Notes: generated by a model not told the origin, from the letters alone. 64,000 nucleotides of DNA from Pontibacter ruber (GCF_023630205.1 NZ_JALPRR010000002.1:984899-1048898), one strand, 5' to 3'. Counted from the first letter of the stretch, positions 37,264 to 46,095 are shown. Translations and numbers: made by a program.

Positions 37264-39570
37264 ATGATCAGCAAACGCTTAGTAGCACTATTTGCAGCTG
37301 CTTGCCTGAGCCTGGGAATCACCACAGCACGTCCTGATGAAGGCATGTGGCTCCCTATGCTCCTGAAGCAGCTGAATGAGTCGGAAATGCAGAAAAAGGG
37401 AATGAAACTCACTGCAGACGACATCTACAGCATCAACCAGTCCAGCTTAAAGGATGCCATCGTATCTTTTGGTGGCTTCTGTACCGGCGAAATGATCTCT
37501 CCGGAAGGCTTGCTTCTGACCAATCACCATTGCGGGTACGGTCAGATCCAGCAGCACAGCTCCGTTGAGAAAGATTACCTGACCGATGGCTTCTGGGCTA
37601 TGAACCGCGCGCAGGAACTGCCTAACCCTGGTCTTACTGCAACTTTTATCGTGCGCATGGAGGATGTGACCAAACAGATACTGGAAGGCATTCCGGCGAA
37701 CGTAGCCGAGGCCGAGCGCGAAGCCATGATCCAGCGTAATATGGCAAACGTGCGCCGCGCATCTACTGCCGGCACCCACTACGATGCCGTGATCAAACCA
37801 TACTTCTATGGCAACGAGTACTACATGTACATCACCGAAACTTTCCGGGACATTCGCCTGGTAGGTGCCCCTCCTTCTTCTATCGGCAAGTTTGGCGGCG
37901 ACACTGACAACTGGATGTGGCCACGCCACACCGGCGACTTTTCCATGTTCAGAGTATATGCCGGCGCTGATAACAAGCCTGCCGATTACTCCCCGAACAA
38001 CGTTCCTTACAAGCCAAAGCACCATCTCCCGATCTCGCTCAGCGGCATTAAAGAAGGCGATTTTACACTTGTATTTGGCTTTCCGGGCCGTACCAACGAG
38101 TACCTGACCTCGCACGCCATACAGGAGATCTACGAAGTTTCCAATCCTGCCAAGATCAAGATACGCGATACAAAGCTGGGCATTCTGGACAAGGACATGA
38201 AAGCTTCAGACGCGGTTCGCATTCAGTACGCGGCCAAGTATGCGAGCGTAGCCAATGCCTGGAAAAAGTGGATCGGCGAGAGCCGTGGGTTGCGCAAGGC
38301 CAATACCATCCAGAAGAAAAAGGCCCTGGAACAGCAGTTTAACCAATGGGTAGCCGCCGACGCCACGCGTCAGCAGAAGTATGGAAACCTGCTGGCACAA
38401 TTCGAGCAGAATTACAAGAAACTTGACGGCATCACCATCTCCCGCGATTATTACATGGAAGCTGCCAACGGTGTAGAACTGATCAGGTATGCGTCAGATT
38501 ATGTGAAGCTGAACGACCTGATCCAGGCCAAAGCGCCACAAGAGGCAATCAACGAGCAGATCACGAGGATGGAGAAAGGTATAGCCGGGTTCTATAAAGA
38601 TTACAATGCCCCTACCGATAAGAAAGTGTTCGCGGCATTGCTGGGCATGTATTACAATGACATCGATCCAAAAATGCACCCGGAGGCATTTAAAACCGTT
38701 CGGCAGAAGTATAAAGGTGATTTCAGCAAGTATGCCGATGACGTATACAGCAAGTCTTTTTTGACGTCTGAGGCGGGCGCCCGCAAGGTTCTGCAGGAGG
38801 TGAAAACAGGCAAATCGCAGCGCCTGATAAACGACCCTGCTGTTCAGCTGGCAAGCAGTATCAACGCTTATTACAACGCAAAAGTATTGCCAACCTACAC
38901 GCAGGTAAATGACAACCTGAATCTTCTGTACAGAACCTACATTACCGGCCTGCGCGTGATGCAGCAGGACAGAAAGTTCTACCCGGATGCCAACTCCACG
39001 CTACGTGTAGCCTATGGCAAAGTAGAGCCATACGACCCGGTAGATGGTGTAAAGTATAAATACTATACCACACTGGAAGGCATTATTGAGAAAGCCGCTT
39101 CGGGTGCTGCAGAAGATTACGCCATACCAGCCAGGCTGCAGGAACTATACGATAAGAAAGACTACGGACCTTATGGCGTGAACGGTGAATTGCCCGTTGC
39201 TTTTATTGCCTCCAACCACACTACTGGCGGTAACTCCGGCTCACCGGTTATCAATGCCAACGGCCAGCTGATCGGCACCAACTTCGACCGTAACTGGGAG
39301 GGTACTATGAGCGATTTGGCGTACAACCCGGATCAGGTGCGCAATATTTCGGTGGACGTACGTTACGTGCTGTTTATAGTAGACAAGTTTGCAGGTGCCG
39401 GCCACCTGGTAAAGGAAATGACGCTGGTGCAGGATGATACGTCTGGCCTGCCGCAGGTTGACTCCCGAAAGAAGGCGCCTGCTGTAGAAACCAAGCTTTC
39501 AAAAAAAGAAAAGAAGAAAGCCCGTAAAGAGGCCAAAAAGAAAGCCAAAGAAGCTGCCGAAGCGAACTAA
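37264..39570 (+). CDS. S46 dipeptidyl-peptidase, DPP11-like (Asp/Glu-specific)
   Basis: A 768-residue secreted S46 peptidase with a signal peptide (about 1-22). The catalytic His is in LTNHHCGYGQIQQHSS, the Asp in GGDTDNWMWPRHTGDF (region of the family's catalytic Asp), and the Ser in TTGGNSGSPV. Eighteen residues after the Ser stands Arg (NFDRNWEGTMSD). In P. gingivalis enzymes this position is Arg in DPP11 and Gly in DPP7, so Asp/Glu preference at P1 is inferred. The last 25 residues are a run of Lys, Ala and Glu (KEKKKARKEAKKKAKEA), an unusual tail. The enzyme would release dipeptides in the periplasm. Confidence 0.92.
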   Translation: MISKRLVALFAAACLSLGITTARPDEGMWLPMLLKQLNESEMQKKGMKLTADDIYSINQSSLKDAIVSFGGFCTGEMISPEGLLLTNHHCGYGQIQQHSSVEKDYLTDGFWAMNRAQELPNPGLTATFIVRMEDVTKQILEGIPANVAEAEREAMIQRNMANVRRASTAGTHYDAVIKPYFYGNEYYMYITETFRDIRLVGAPPSSIGKFGGDTDNWMWPRHTGDFSMFRVYAGADNKPADYSPNNVPYKPKHHLPISLSGIKEGDFTLVFGFPGRTNEYLTSHAIQEIYEVSNPAKIKIRDTKLGILDKDMKASDAVRIQYAAKYASVANAWKKWIGESRGLRKANTIQKKKALEQQFNQWVAADATRQQKYGNLLAQFEQNYKKLDGITISRDYYMEAANGVELIRYASDYVKLNDLIQAKAPQEAINEQITRMEKGIAGFYKDYNAPTDKKVFAALLGMYYNDIDPKMHPEAFKTVRQKYKGDFSKYADDVYSKSFLTSEAGARKVLQEVKTGKSQRLINDPAVQLASSINAYYNAKVLPTYTQVNDNLNLLYRTYITGLRVMQQDRKFYPDANSTLRVAYGKVEPYDPVDGVKYKYYTTLEGIIEKAASGAAEDYAIPARLQELYDKKDYGPYGVNGELPVAFIASNHTTGGNSGSPVINANGQLIGTNFDRNWEGTMSDLAYNPDQVRNISVDVRYVLFIVDKFAGAGHLVKEMTLVQDDTSGLPQVDSRKKAPAVETKLSKKEKKKARKEAKKKAKEAAEAN

Positions 39571-39591
39571 GCTTTTAAATACTTCCCATAA

Positions 39592-39627
39592 AAAGCCCCG
39601 CCTGATATCCAGGTGGGGCTTTTTTCT
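39592..39627 (+). terminator. rho-independent terminator
   Basis: AAAAAGCCCCGCCTG and CAGGTGGGGCTTTTTT form a long stem with one G-T pair around ATATC, with a T6 run. Confidence 0.88.
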
Positions 39628-40064
39628 TTAGCTGGAACACCGCTAGCATTTACAAGTATACTTTGTCAGCCTGTCGGAATAGCTTTTTCTTCTCGGATAT
39701 ATGAATACCGGAAGTATGGCGACGCTATATGCCTGATTAGTAGCTGGTTGAACTATAAACTACTGACTTCGTAAGAAAAAACATAATCTTAATTGAAATA
39801 AAGCAAAAACAGGTTGCTCTATTAAGGTTATACTTAGCACTGGCGATCCGAAGTACCAAACTTTGCAGGATGCTACAAGCCACACCCTTGGGTATACTTT
39901 TACCTTATTTGTAGCATAGACTTAAGACTCCAAAGCTGCTGAAAAGCAGAACTGAACCTCAGGAACCAACTATAACCTACACTACCCAAGGTTAATGTTG
40001 ATAGAATCACAGACCTGTTCCAAGATTACGATTGCACCTCCCTTAAACATCAAACTTCCTCATT
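39628..40064. other. non-coding leader region before the cache protein genes
   Basis: About 440 bases with no ORF or RNA gene that I can support. TATACTT/AAGTATA motifs occur four times or so. A promoter for the cache genes should be here, but no exact TAnnTTTG/TTTG pair stands out. Confidence 0.4.
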
Positions 40065-41900
40065 ATGAAAAAAGGCTTCCTTTCCATGATTGTTGCCTGT
40101 GCATTGTTCTCTGTGTGCGAGGCGCAATTTTATAATGCTGATGGCGCAAGCAGCTTACCTAACGGCAAAGATGCTAAGGAGATTACTTCAGACAGAAATG
40201 CAACCCGCAATCTGCAAGGCCAGCAGCAAGCCGATACCCGCAAACTTGTGACTTTGGTAAAAGATGCGGCCGGTCTGGTTGCTACCAAAGGCGAGGCAGC
40301 TTTTAAGGAGCTGAGTGCTCCGGGCAGCCGCTGGCGCCAGGGCGAAAACTACGTCTTTGTGCTGGATACGGCAGGCAACATGCTCGTGCACCCCGATCCG
40401 GAGCTGCAGGGCAAGAATCAGCTTGGCCTACTGGACATCAACGGCAAGCCCATCATCCGGGGCCTGATTGCAGCGGCTACTGCCCTGCCCGACAAACCCG
40501 AAGGCTGGTACCACTACCAGTGGCCTGTGCCCGAAGGGCTGCTGCCCCGCTGGAAGAGCAGCTACGTTAGGCTGGTAAAAGCCCCTTCGGGCAAAAGCTA
40601 CGTGGTGGGCTCGGGCGTCTACAACGACCGCATGGAGCGGGAATTTGTCGTCGATATGGTCAACAAAGCCGTGGCTGAAGTTGAAAAAAACGGTACTGCC
40701 TCCTTTGAGAATTTTCATGATCCGAAAAGCATTTTCATGGCTAAGGATGCCTACATTTTTGTGGTCGATACAAGTGGCGTAGAACATGTTAACCCCGCGT
40801 TCCCGAACCTGGAAGGGCGTAACCTGAAGGACCTGAAGGACACACAAGGCAAGCTGCTGGTGCAGGACATGTTTAAAGTAGTACGAAGCAAAGGCGCCGG
40901 TTGGGTAAATTATATGTGGCCTAAACCAGGCGAAAGTGTTTCCACCCAGAAGTCTACGTATGTGAGCAAAGCTAATCTAGGTGATTCGTGGGTAATGGTA
41001 GGCTGCGGCGTGTACCTGGCCGATGCTCCTAAAGCAGCCATATCAAAAATTAAACAACCTACAGCTCCGGAACTAATGGCCCTCGTGGACGATGCAGCCG
41101 CAGTGCTGGAGAAAACAGGTGAAAAAGCATTTCCCGATTTTCGTAAAAAAGGCTCCAAGTGGTTTCAGGGAGATACCTACATCTTTGTCTGGTCAATGGA
41201 CGGCATTCGTGTCTTTAATGCGGCCACCCCTGAAACCGAAGGCCAGAATGAAACCGAATCCAAAGACATACTTGGGCGTCCTATGGGCAGGATGCTTCTG
41301 AATGCGGCTTCTTCCCCGGAGGGTGAGGGCTGGGTGCATTATATGAAGCCGGAGCCAGGAAGCATTTTTCCGGCCTGGAAGTCCAGTTACGTAAAGCGGA
41401 TAAAGTTTCCTACCGGCAAAGAGTATCTGGTTGGCAGCGGCATCTACAACATGCAGATGAACAAAGCTTTTATTGAAGATGTAGTGAATCGTGCGGCAGC
41501 TTTAGTAGAGAAACAAGGCAAAGGCGCCTTCGACCAGCTGCGCGACAAAACAGGTCCTTTCTACTTCATGGATACCTATGTATTTGTTACCAGTCCTGAT
41601 GGTACGGAACTGGTAAACCCCGCACATCCTAGCCTGGAAGGCAAAAACCTCAGTGAAGAGAAAGACCTAAAAGGAAAAATATTTGTTCGCAATTACATCG
41701 ATGCTGCCATGAAAAATGGTACTGCCTGGGTTGATTACTACTGGTATAAGCCCGGAGAAAATACCCCTTCCCTGAAGCACTCCTACGTGCGCAAAGTACA
41801 GTCCGGAGACCAGACCTACATTGTTGGTTCCGGATATTATCAGGTGAGCAATGAAAATAAGACTGTTCAGGCCCGGAAGACCTCCTCAAAAGGTAAGTAA
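40065..41900 (+). CDS. exported protein of four tandem cache domains
   Basis: A 611-residue protein with a signal peptide (MKKGFLSMIVACALFSVCEAQ) and four repeats of about 130 residues (roughly 58-187, 190-320, 333-465, 468-595). Each has the single-cache wording: an alpha-helical start (KAVAEVEKNG), DxYxFVxDxxG, NPAxPxLEGxNL, GWVxYxWPKPG, and a closing VGSGxY. Cache domains bind small ligands in sensors, but here there is no membrane helix or signalling domain, so it is a free periplasmic multi-domain binder. The first repeat is nearly identical in DNA to that of the next gene. Function unknown. Confidence 0.82.
   Translation: MKKGFLSMIVACALFSVCEAQFYNADGASSLPNGKDAKEITSDRNATRNLQGQQQADTRKLVTLVKDAAGLVATKGEAAFKELSAPGSRWRQGENYVFVLDTAGNMLVHPDPELQGKNQLGLLDINGKPIIRGLIAAATALPDKPEGWYHYQWPVPEGLLPRWKSSYVRLVKAPSGKSYVVGSGVYNDRMEREFVVDMVNKAVAEVEKNGTASFENFHDPKSIFMAKDAYIFVVDTSGVEHVNPAFPNLEGRNLKDLKDTQGKLLVQDMFKVVRSKGAGWVNYMWPKPGESVSTQKSTYVSKANLGDSWVMVGCGVYLADAPKAAISKIKQPTAPELMALVDDAAAVLEKTGEKAFPDFRKKGSKWFQGDTYIFVWSMDGIRVFNAATPETEGQNETESKDILGRPMGRMLLNAASSPEGEGWVHYMKPEPGSIFPAWKSSYVKRIKFPTGKEYLVGSGIYNMQMNKAFIEDVVNRAAALVEKQGKGAFDQLRDKTGPFYFMDTYVFVTSPDGTELVNPAHPSLEGKNLSEEKDLKGKIFVRNYIDAAMKNGTAWVDYYWYKPGENTPSLKHSYVRKVQSGDQTYIVGSGYYQVSNENKTVQARKTSSKGK
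40285..40679 (+). repeat. near-identical repeat, copy A (first cache domain)
   Basis: About 395 bases that match 42162-42556 with roughly 14 differences by hand alignment (about 96%), most silent. The match stops abruptly on both sides, while the flanking repeats of the two genes are much less alike. Confidence 0.9.
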
Positions 41901-42031
41901 AGAAGAATAACAGACCTACTGCTAAGGCAGGCACCCTTTACTTCTGATTCACTCCGTAGCCATGCAGGCAATAACCTGGCTGGCGAACCTTCTGCATGTT
42001 TTATACTCTAAATAACTTAATCATCAACACG

Positions 42032-44104
42032 ATGAAAAAGAATGGATCTGTCGCAGCGGTAACTGCGACCCCAAAAGCAGGATTAAAATACGAAGAGTAC
42101 CGGTACAAAGAAACGCGGGAACTCGTGCAGCTTGTTAAGGAAGCTGCAGAACTTATTGCGGCCAAAGGCGAGGCTGCCTTTAAGGAGCTGAGCGCTCCGG
42201 GCAGCCGCTGGTGCCAGGGCGAAAACTACGTCTTTGTGCTGGATACAGCAGGCAACATGCTCGTGCACCCCGATCCGGAGCTGCAGGGCAAGAATCAGCT
42301 TAGCCTACTGGACATCAACGGCAAGCCCATCATCCGGGGCCTGATTGCAGCGGCTACTGCCCTGCCCGACAAACCCGATGGCTGGTACCACTACCAGTGG
42401 CCTGTGCCTGAAGGGCTGCTGCCCCGCTGGAAGAGCAGCTACGTCAGGCTGGTAAAAGCGCCTTCGGGCAAAAGCTACGTGGTGGGCTCGGGCGTCTACA
42501 ACGACCGCATGGAACGGGAGTTTGTCGTCGATATGGTTAACAAAGCCGTGGCCGAAATTGAGCAGCACGGGGATAAGGCTTTTGACCTCTTACGCGACCC
42601 TACCGGCCCTTATATCGTCAAGGATACCTATGTCTATGTGATGGATATGAAGGGCTTAGAGATGGTTAACCCTGCTTTTCCGTACTTGGAGGGCCTCAAT
42701 CTGCTGGACATGAAAGACGCACAGGGCAAGTTGCTCAACCAGGAAATGATCAGGATGGTGCAGGCGCAGGGAGCTGGCTGGCTCGATTACATGTGGCCTA
42801 AGCCGGGCGAGAGTGTCTCTACGCAAAAAACGGCATATGTGAGCAAGGCTAACCTGGGTGGTAAAACTGTGATAGTTGGCTGCGGCGTGTACCTGGCCGA
42901 TGCGCCCAGAGCTGTTTCTGCTACACCTAAAATGACCGCAGCCGAACTGGTAGCACTTGTACGCGAGGCAGCAGCACTTCTCGAAAAAGAAGGAGAAAAA
43001 GCGTTCCCAGAGTTTAAGAAACAAGGCTCCAAGTGGCTCCACGATGATGTTTATTTTTTTATCTGGACGATGGATGGCGTCAGGGCATTACATCCGGAGA
43101 TACATCCGCATAAACCGGAAGTAGAAGGAAAGGATGCCAGAGATGCGAAAGACGCCATCGGAAAGCCCTACGGAAAGCTGTTTCTTGAGACTGCCAGCAC
43201 GCCGGAAGGCGAAGGCTGGATTCATTGTATGTGGCCGAAGCCTTTTGATGTTTTCCCTACCTGGAAGTCTTGTTTCCTGAAGCGGGTCACCTTCCCTTCC
43301 GGCAAACAGTACCTGGCTGGCAGTGGAATTTATGATATGCAAATGGACAAAGCGTTGATCGAGGACGTAGTGAACCGGGCGGCTGCCCTCGTTGAAAATC
43401 GTGGAAAAGAAGCTTTCGCGCTGCTCCGCGACAAAAAAGGCCCGTTCTATTTCATGGACACCTATGTGTTTGTTGCGAGCCCTGAAGGAATTGAATGGGT
43501 TAACGCTGCCCAGCCAAGCCTTGAAGGTAAAAACCTGATGGACCTAAGAGACCTGCAAGGGAAGACAGTGGTAAAGGACGAAATTGCGGCTGCCATGAGG
43601 GACGGCAATGCCTGGCTGGAATCCTACTGGTTCAAACCCGGTGATAACCTGCCTGCTTTGAAAAAGACCTTTGTGCGAAAGGTGCAGTATGGCAATGAGA
43701 CCTATGTGGTAGGCTCAGGATATTACGTGACTGATGAAGAACAAACGTTGGGTAAGGTTCGGAAGTTAACCTGGGACAACATCGGTAAAGAGCAATTGAG
43801 TAATAGAACATCGCGCCAGCTTATTCTGGGAGAAAAGGCTACCCTGGCACAATTCACGGTAAAGCGCGGAGCCCAGATAGGACGCCATTCCCATGCAAAT
43901 GAAGAGTATGTGATGATGGTGTCCGGTGCACTTAAATTCAGTTTTGATGGACAGGAAGTTGTGGTAAATGCCGGAGAAATACTGGTAATACCTCCGAGTG
44001 TGCCTCATTCCATTGATGTACTGGAAAATGCTGTTTTTGTTGACTTCTTCGCGCCGGCACGCGAAGACTGGCTTCGGGGTGAGGACCTGTATCTGCGTAG
44101 GTAA
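42032..44104 (+). CDS. four tandem cache domains fused to a C-terminal cupin
   Basis: A 690-residue paralogue of the preceding protein. Four cache repeats (about 22-158, 160-290, 305-430, 440-568) are followed by a cupin_2 domain (about 580-690). The cupin metal motif is GRHSHANEEYVMMVSG (two His and a Glu), with a second-motif His in PPSVPHSIDV. There is no signal peptide at the ATG at 42032 nor at the upstream in-frame ATG at 41996, so it may be cytoplasmic, unlike its neighbour. Domain order, ligand sensing plus a metal-binding barrel, is unusual. Function unknown; a carboxylate ligand is a guess from the family. Confidence 0.85.
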   Translation: MKKNGSVAAVTATPKAGLKYEEYRYKETRELVQLVKEAAELIAAKGEAAFKELSAPGSRWCQGENYVFVLDTAGNMLVHPDPELQGKNQLSLLDINGKPIIRGLIAAATALPDKPDGWYHYQWPVPEGLLPRWKSSYVRLVKAPSGKSYVVGSGVYNDRMEREFVVDMVNKAVAEIEQHGDKAFDLLRDPTGPYIVKDTYVYVMDMKGLEMVNPAFPYLEGLNLLDMKDAQGKLLNQEMIRMVQAQGAGWLDYMWPKPGESVSTQKTAYVSKANLGGKTVIVGCGVYLADAPRAVSATPKMTAAELVALVREAAALLEKEGEKAFPEFKKQGSKWLHDDVYFFIWTMDGVRALHPEIHPHKPEVEGKDARDAKDAIGKPYGKLFLETASTPEGEGWIHCMWPKPFDVFPTWKSCFLKRVTFPSGKQYLAGSGIYDMQMDKALIEDVVNRAAALVENRGKEAFALLRDKKGPFYFMDTYVFVASPEGIEWVNAAQPSLEGKNLMDLRDLQGKTVVKDEIAAAMRDGNAWLESYWFKPGDNLPALKKTFVRKVQYGNETYVVGSGYYVTDEEQTLGKVRKLTWDNIGKEQLSNRTSRQLILGEKATLAQFTVKRGAQIGRHSHANEEYVMMVSGALKFSFDGQEVVVNAGEILVIPPSVPHSIDVLENAVFVDFFAPAREDWLRGEDLYLRR
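42162..42556 (+). repeat. near-identical repeat, copy B (first cache domain)
   Basis: Second copy of the tract at 40285-40679, offset 1877 bases, with about 14 differences. Protein differences are only Arg to Cys, Gly to Ser and Glu to Asp. Confidence 0.9.
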
Positions 44105-44167
44105 GGGCTTGCCTTAACTATAAAAAAGGTATAGTGTAACAGTTCTTTTTATACTTTAAATCTAAAT

Positions 44168-44200
44168 GAAGTCCCCGTCTGTAAATTCAGGCGGGGACTT
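44168..44200 (+). terminator. terminator after the cupin fusion gene
   Basis: AAGTCCCCG and CGGGGACTT, extended by CTG/CAG and one G-T pair, form a strong stem, with a short T tract. The rest of 44105-44308 is non-coding. Confidence 0.8.
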
Positions 44201-44308
44201 TATACTTATATCAGCTCATGTTTTCTGTCCCGGCAGATTTAATACAATCATACTTTCGATGAGTATTGTGTAGTAAAATGGTATATTAGCTAAAAGATAT
44301 ACACCCGC

Positions 44309-44410
44309 ATGAAGCAACGCAACACACCAGTTCCAGGCAATACCAGTTCAAAAGAAGGTGCCAGAACTTACGTCCATAGTGCAAATAAACGTATGTTGTC
44401 GTTTATCTAG
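44309..44410 (+). pseudogene. short ORF, possibly a gene start truncated at the left edge of the cassette array
   Basis: An ATG-led 33-codon frame (MKQRNTPVPGNTSSKEGART and on, to SANKRMLSFI) that stops 2 bases before the GTTGTGG boundary of the first cassette. The wording looks like real N-terminal protein sequence rather than chance, but I do not recognise it. It could be a gene cut by cassette insertion, a small peptide, or chance. Confidence 0.3.
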
Positions 44411-44422
44411 TAGTTGTGGTGC
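44385..44422 (+). repeat. left boundary of the cassette array, hairpin plus GTTGTGGTGC
   Basis: A perfect 7-bp hairpin (ATAAACG, CGTTTAT) is followed by TAGTTGTGGTGC. The last ten bases are identical to the right end of the next palindromic site. No matching left end (YAAC) at a fitting distance is clear, so this may be an attI-like or a broken site. Confidence 0.45.
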
Positions 44423-44435
44423 ATTTAAAAGAATT

Positions 44436-44942
44436 ATGAAAAGAAGACAAATATCGATAGTGTTAAATAGTCTGTTCTTGCTGGCGCTAACATTATTCCT
44501 TCTGGACGTATTATCTCTACTAGAAATAAAAAGCCAAGCTGTTAAGTCATTTGCTTATGTTGGAATACTTGTTCTCTCACCGATTTTGCTTGTCTGGAAC
44601 CTGACGCACAGTAAAAACAGGAAAAGAAGAATCATTCAATCAATAATACCGACTCTCGCAATTGCTGGTGTTTTGGTTGTAGGGCCTTCCAAAGTTCTGG
44701 CCGCAACCTCATCTTGGAAGACACAATCGATTCTCTTCCAAAACACAGAATGGACCTCAAACAGGATTGAGTATCAAATCCAAGATGTGGGAGCATTGGG
44801 CTATAATGAACGGACAGTTGAGGTATTCTATTTGACAGGTGCCTTTATGATAATAAGTGAAGCTGACCAAAACCTAGCCAATAGTGGAAAATGGATAAAA
44901 GTTGACAAAGAAGTGAATGAAATGGGGCTAAAATACCCTTAA
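44436..44942 (+). CDS. cassette 1 ORF, hypothetical membrane protein
   Basis: A 168-residue protein from the ATG at 44436; the frame is open further upstream but crosses the cassette boundary. It has two N-terminal hydrophobic helices (IVLNSLFLLALTLFLLDVLSLL and FAYVGILVLSPILLVWNL) and a third (IPTLAIAGVLVVGPS), then a soluble part of about 75 residues (SWKTQSILFQNTEWTSNRIEYQ). I do not recognise it. Its base composition is clearly AT-richer than the core genes, which suggests transfer. It ends 9 bases before the first palindromic site. Confidence 0.65.
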   Translation: MKRRQISIVLNSLFLLALTLFLLDVLSLLEIKSQAVKSFAYVGILVLSPILLVWNLTHSKNRKRRIIQSIIPTLAIAGVLVVGPSKVLAATSSWKTQSILFQNTEWTSNRIEYQIQDVGALGYNERTVEVFYLTGAFMIISEADQNLANSGKWIKVDKEVNEMGLKYP

Positions 44943-44951
44943 AAGAAAAAC

Positions 44952-45026
44952 GCACCACAACATGGTATAAAAGTCAGCTACGCCCGACGGCCTCCGCCGT
45001 CTTTTTATACGAGGCCGTTGTGGTGC
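44952..45026 (+). repeat. attC-like site 1 (nested imperfect palindrome, 75 bp)
   Basis: Three nested stems: GCACCACAAC with GTTGTGGTGC (10 bp), GTATAAAAG with CTTTTTATAC (9 bp and one extra T), and GACGGC with GCCGTC around CTCC. Between outer and middle stems are 3 unpaired bases on the left and 6 (GAGGCC) on the right. Paired R boxes, an unpaired spacer, L boxes with an extrahelical base, and a variable tip are the architecture of integron attC sites. Confidence 0.7.
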
Positions 45027-45052
45027 TTTTATACAAACAAATTGAAAGTATA

Positions 45053-45589
45053 ATGAACATCAAAAAAGTTGATAGCTTTATCTTTTCTACTTCAATTGTT
45101 CTGTTTATCATTTCCCTGACGCAAGAAGCTTACTGTACTAATCAGTGTAAAGAGTCCTTAGGAGTTTTTCTTTCGGGCGGGCTCGGAGTGTTTTTAGAAT
45201 TAGGAGCACTCATGGACAGGTTACTAAACATCAACACAGTTGGCAAAGTTGACTATAAGATAGGTGCGACTTTCAGTTGGTTAGCTAACCCAGCTTTAAT
45301 CATAGCTTGGCTAACTTATAAAGAAAGTAAAACTACATCGCTCGTGTTCACTATACTTTCTTTAGCATTGATGTTATCATTCTTAATGTTCGATAAGGTG
45401 ATTGACAATGAAGCTGGACATTACAACAAAATAATAAGCTACAAATCAGGTTACTGGCTTTGGTTGTGTTCATCTGGAGTATTAGCAGCTGGCGCTCTAG
45501 TTAAAAAAAACGAACCACAACAAAGTATAGTAGTACGGCTTGCTGACGCTTCGCCATTCTGCTACACGAGGCCGTTGTGTGTAAGCTGA
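45053..45589 (+). CDS. cassette 2 ORF, hypothetical membrane protein whose end lies in the next cassette
   Basis: A 178-residue protein from the ATG at 45053, with about four hydrophobic helices (SFIFSTSIVLFIISL, GVFLSGGLGVFLELGAL, ATFSWLANPALIIAWLTY, SLVFTILSLALMLSFLMF, WLWLCSSGVLAAGAL). It resembles no family that I know. The last 26 or so residues (after ALVKK) are encoded by attC-like site 2, and the final four residues and the stop codon lie beyond the G|TT boundary, in cassette 3. The end of the protein therefore depends on the neighbour. AT-rich. Confidence 0.6.
   Translation: MNIKKVDSFIFSTSIVLFIISLTQEAYCTNQCKESLGVFLSGGLGVFLELGALMDRLLNINTVGKVDYKIGATFSWLANPALIIAWLTYKESKTTSLVFTILSLALMLSFLMFDKVIDNEAGHYNKIISYKSGYWLWLCSSGVLAAGALVKKNEPQQSIVVRLADASPFCYTRPLCVS
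45514..45581 (+). repeat. attC-like site 2
   Basis: ACCACAAC at the left, GAGGCCGTTGTG at the right; the 14 bases ACGAGGCCGTTGTG are identical to site 1. The left 25 bases agree with site 1 in about 19 positions. GTATAG and CTACAC form an inner stem with one mismatch. The tip is variable. Confidence 0.65.
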
Positions 45590-45602
45590 ACTATAAAAGA
45601 AA

Positions 45603-46085
45603 ATGACGATTGACGATATAAAATTAGATGAAATCCACGATGTCGCCATTATAAGGCACGGTTTCACTGACTATGTTCGTGACTATCGCTTTGAAATAGA
45701 AGCTAACTGGATTGGGGGTTTAGCAGGCAGATATGTTCTAACTTTCACGCATTGTTACGAATTGACCTATAAAACTTTAGTTGATGATGATTCTATCAAG
45801 GAATCGTGGGATGATTTATTTACCGATTTTGAAACTTGGAAAAAGAATAATGAACCTGAAGGATTTGTTTGGGGAACAAATTGGTCTTTGGCTTATCCAG
45901 GCTTTAAAGAAGTAGCAGAGTCAGAAAGGGCTAATAATTGGAGCAAACGACTTAATAAAGAAATGCAAGAAGTAAATCTTCAGGCAAACTCATTTGAAAT
46001 AAACCTCATTTACTCAACATGGCACTTGAAGAAAATAAATGACGATACTTCATTGATAAATCAAGTGATGATACCGCTTCAATAA
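45603..46085 (+). CDS. cassette 3 ORF, hypothetical soluble protein
   Basis: A 160-residue protein without signal or membrane helices. It is rich in Trp and acidic residues (TDFETWKKNNEPEGFVWGTNWSLAYPGFKEVAESE) with a beta-rich start (DVAIIRHGFTDYVRDYRFEIE). The wording reminds me of small immunity-like or YxiG-like proteins, but I cannot support a family. It starts 29 bases after the cassette boundary and ends 10 bases before the next site. AT-rich, unlike the core genes. Confidence 0.6.
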   Translation: MTIDDIKLDEIHDVAIIRHGFTDYVRDYRFEIEANWIGGLAGRYVLTFTHCYELTYKTLVDDDSIKESWDDLFTDFETWKKNNEPEGFVWGTNWSLAYPGFKEVAESERANNWSKRLNKEMQEVNLQANSFEINLIYSTWHLKKINDDTSLINQVMIPLQ

Positions 46086-46095
46086 AGCCTGCACA

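Noticed and set aside
40065..44104. Methyl-accepting chemotaxis or histidine-kinase sensors
   Set aside because: Cache domains suggest it, but no membrane helix, HAMP, methyl-accepting or kinase part is present.
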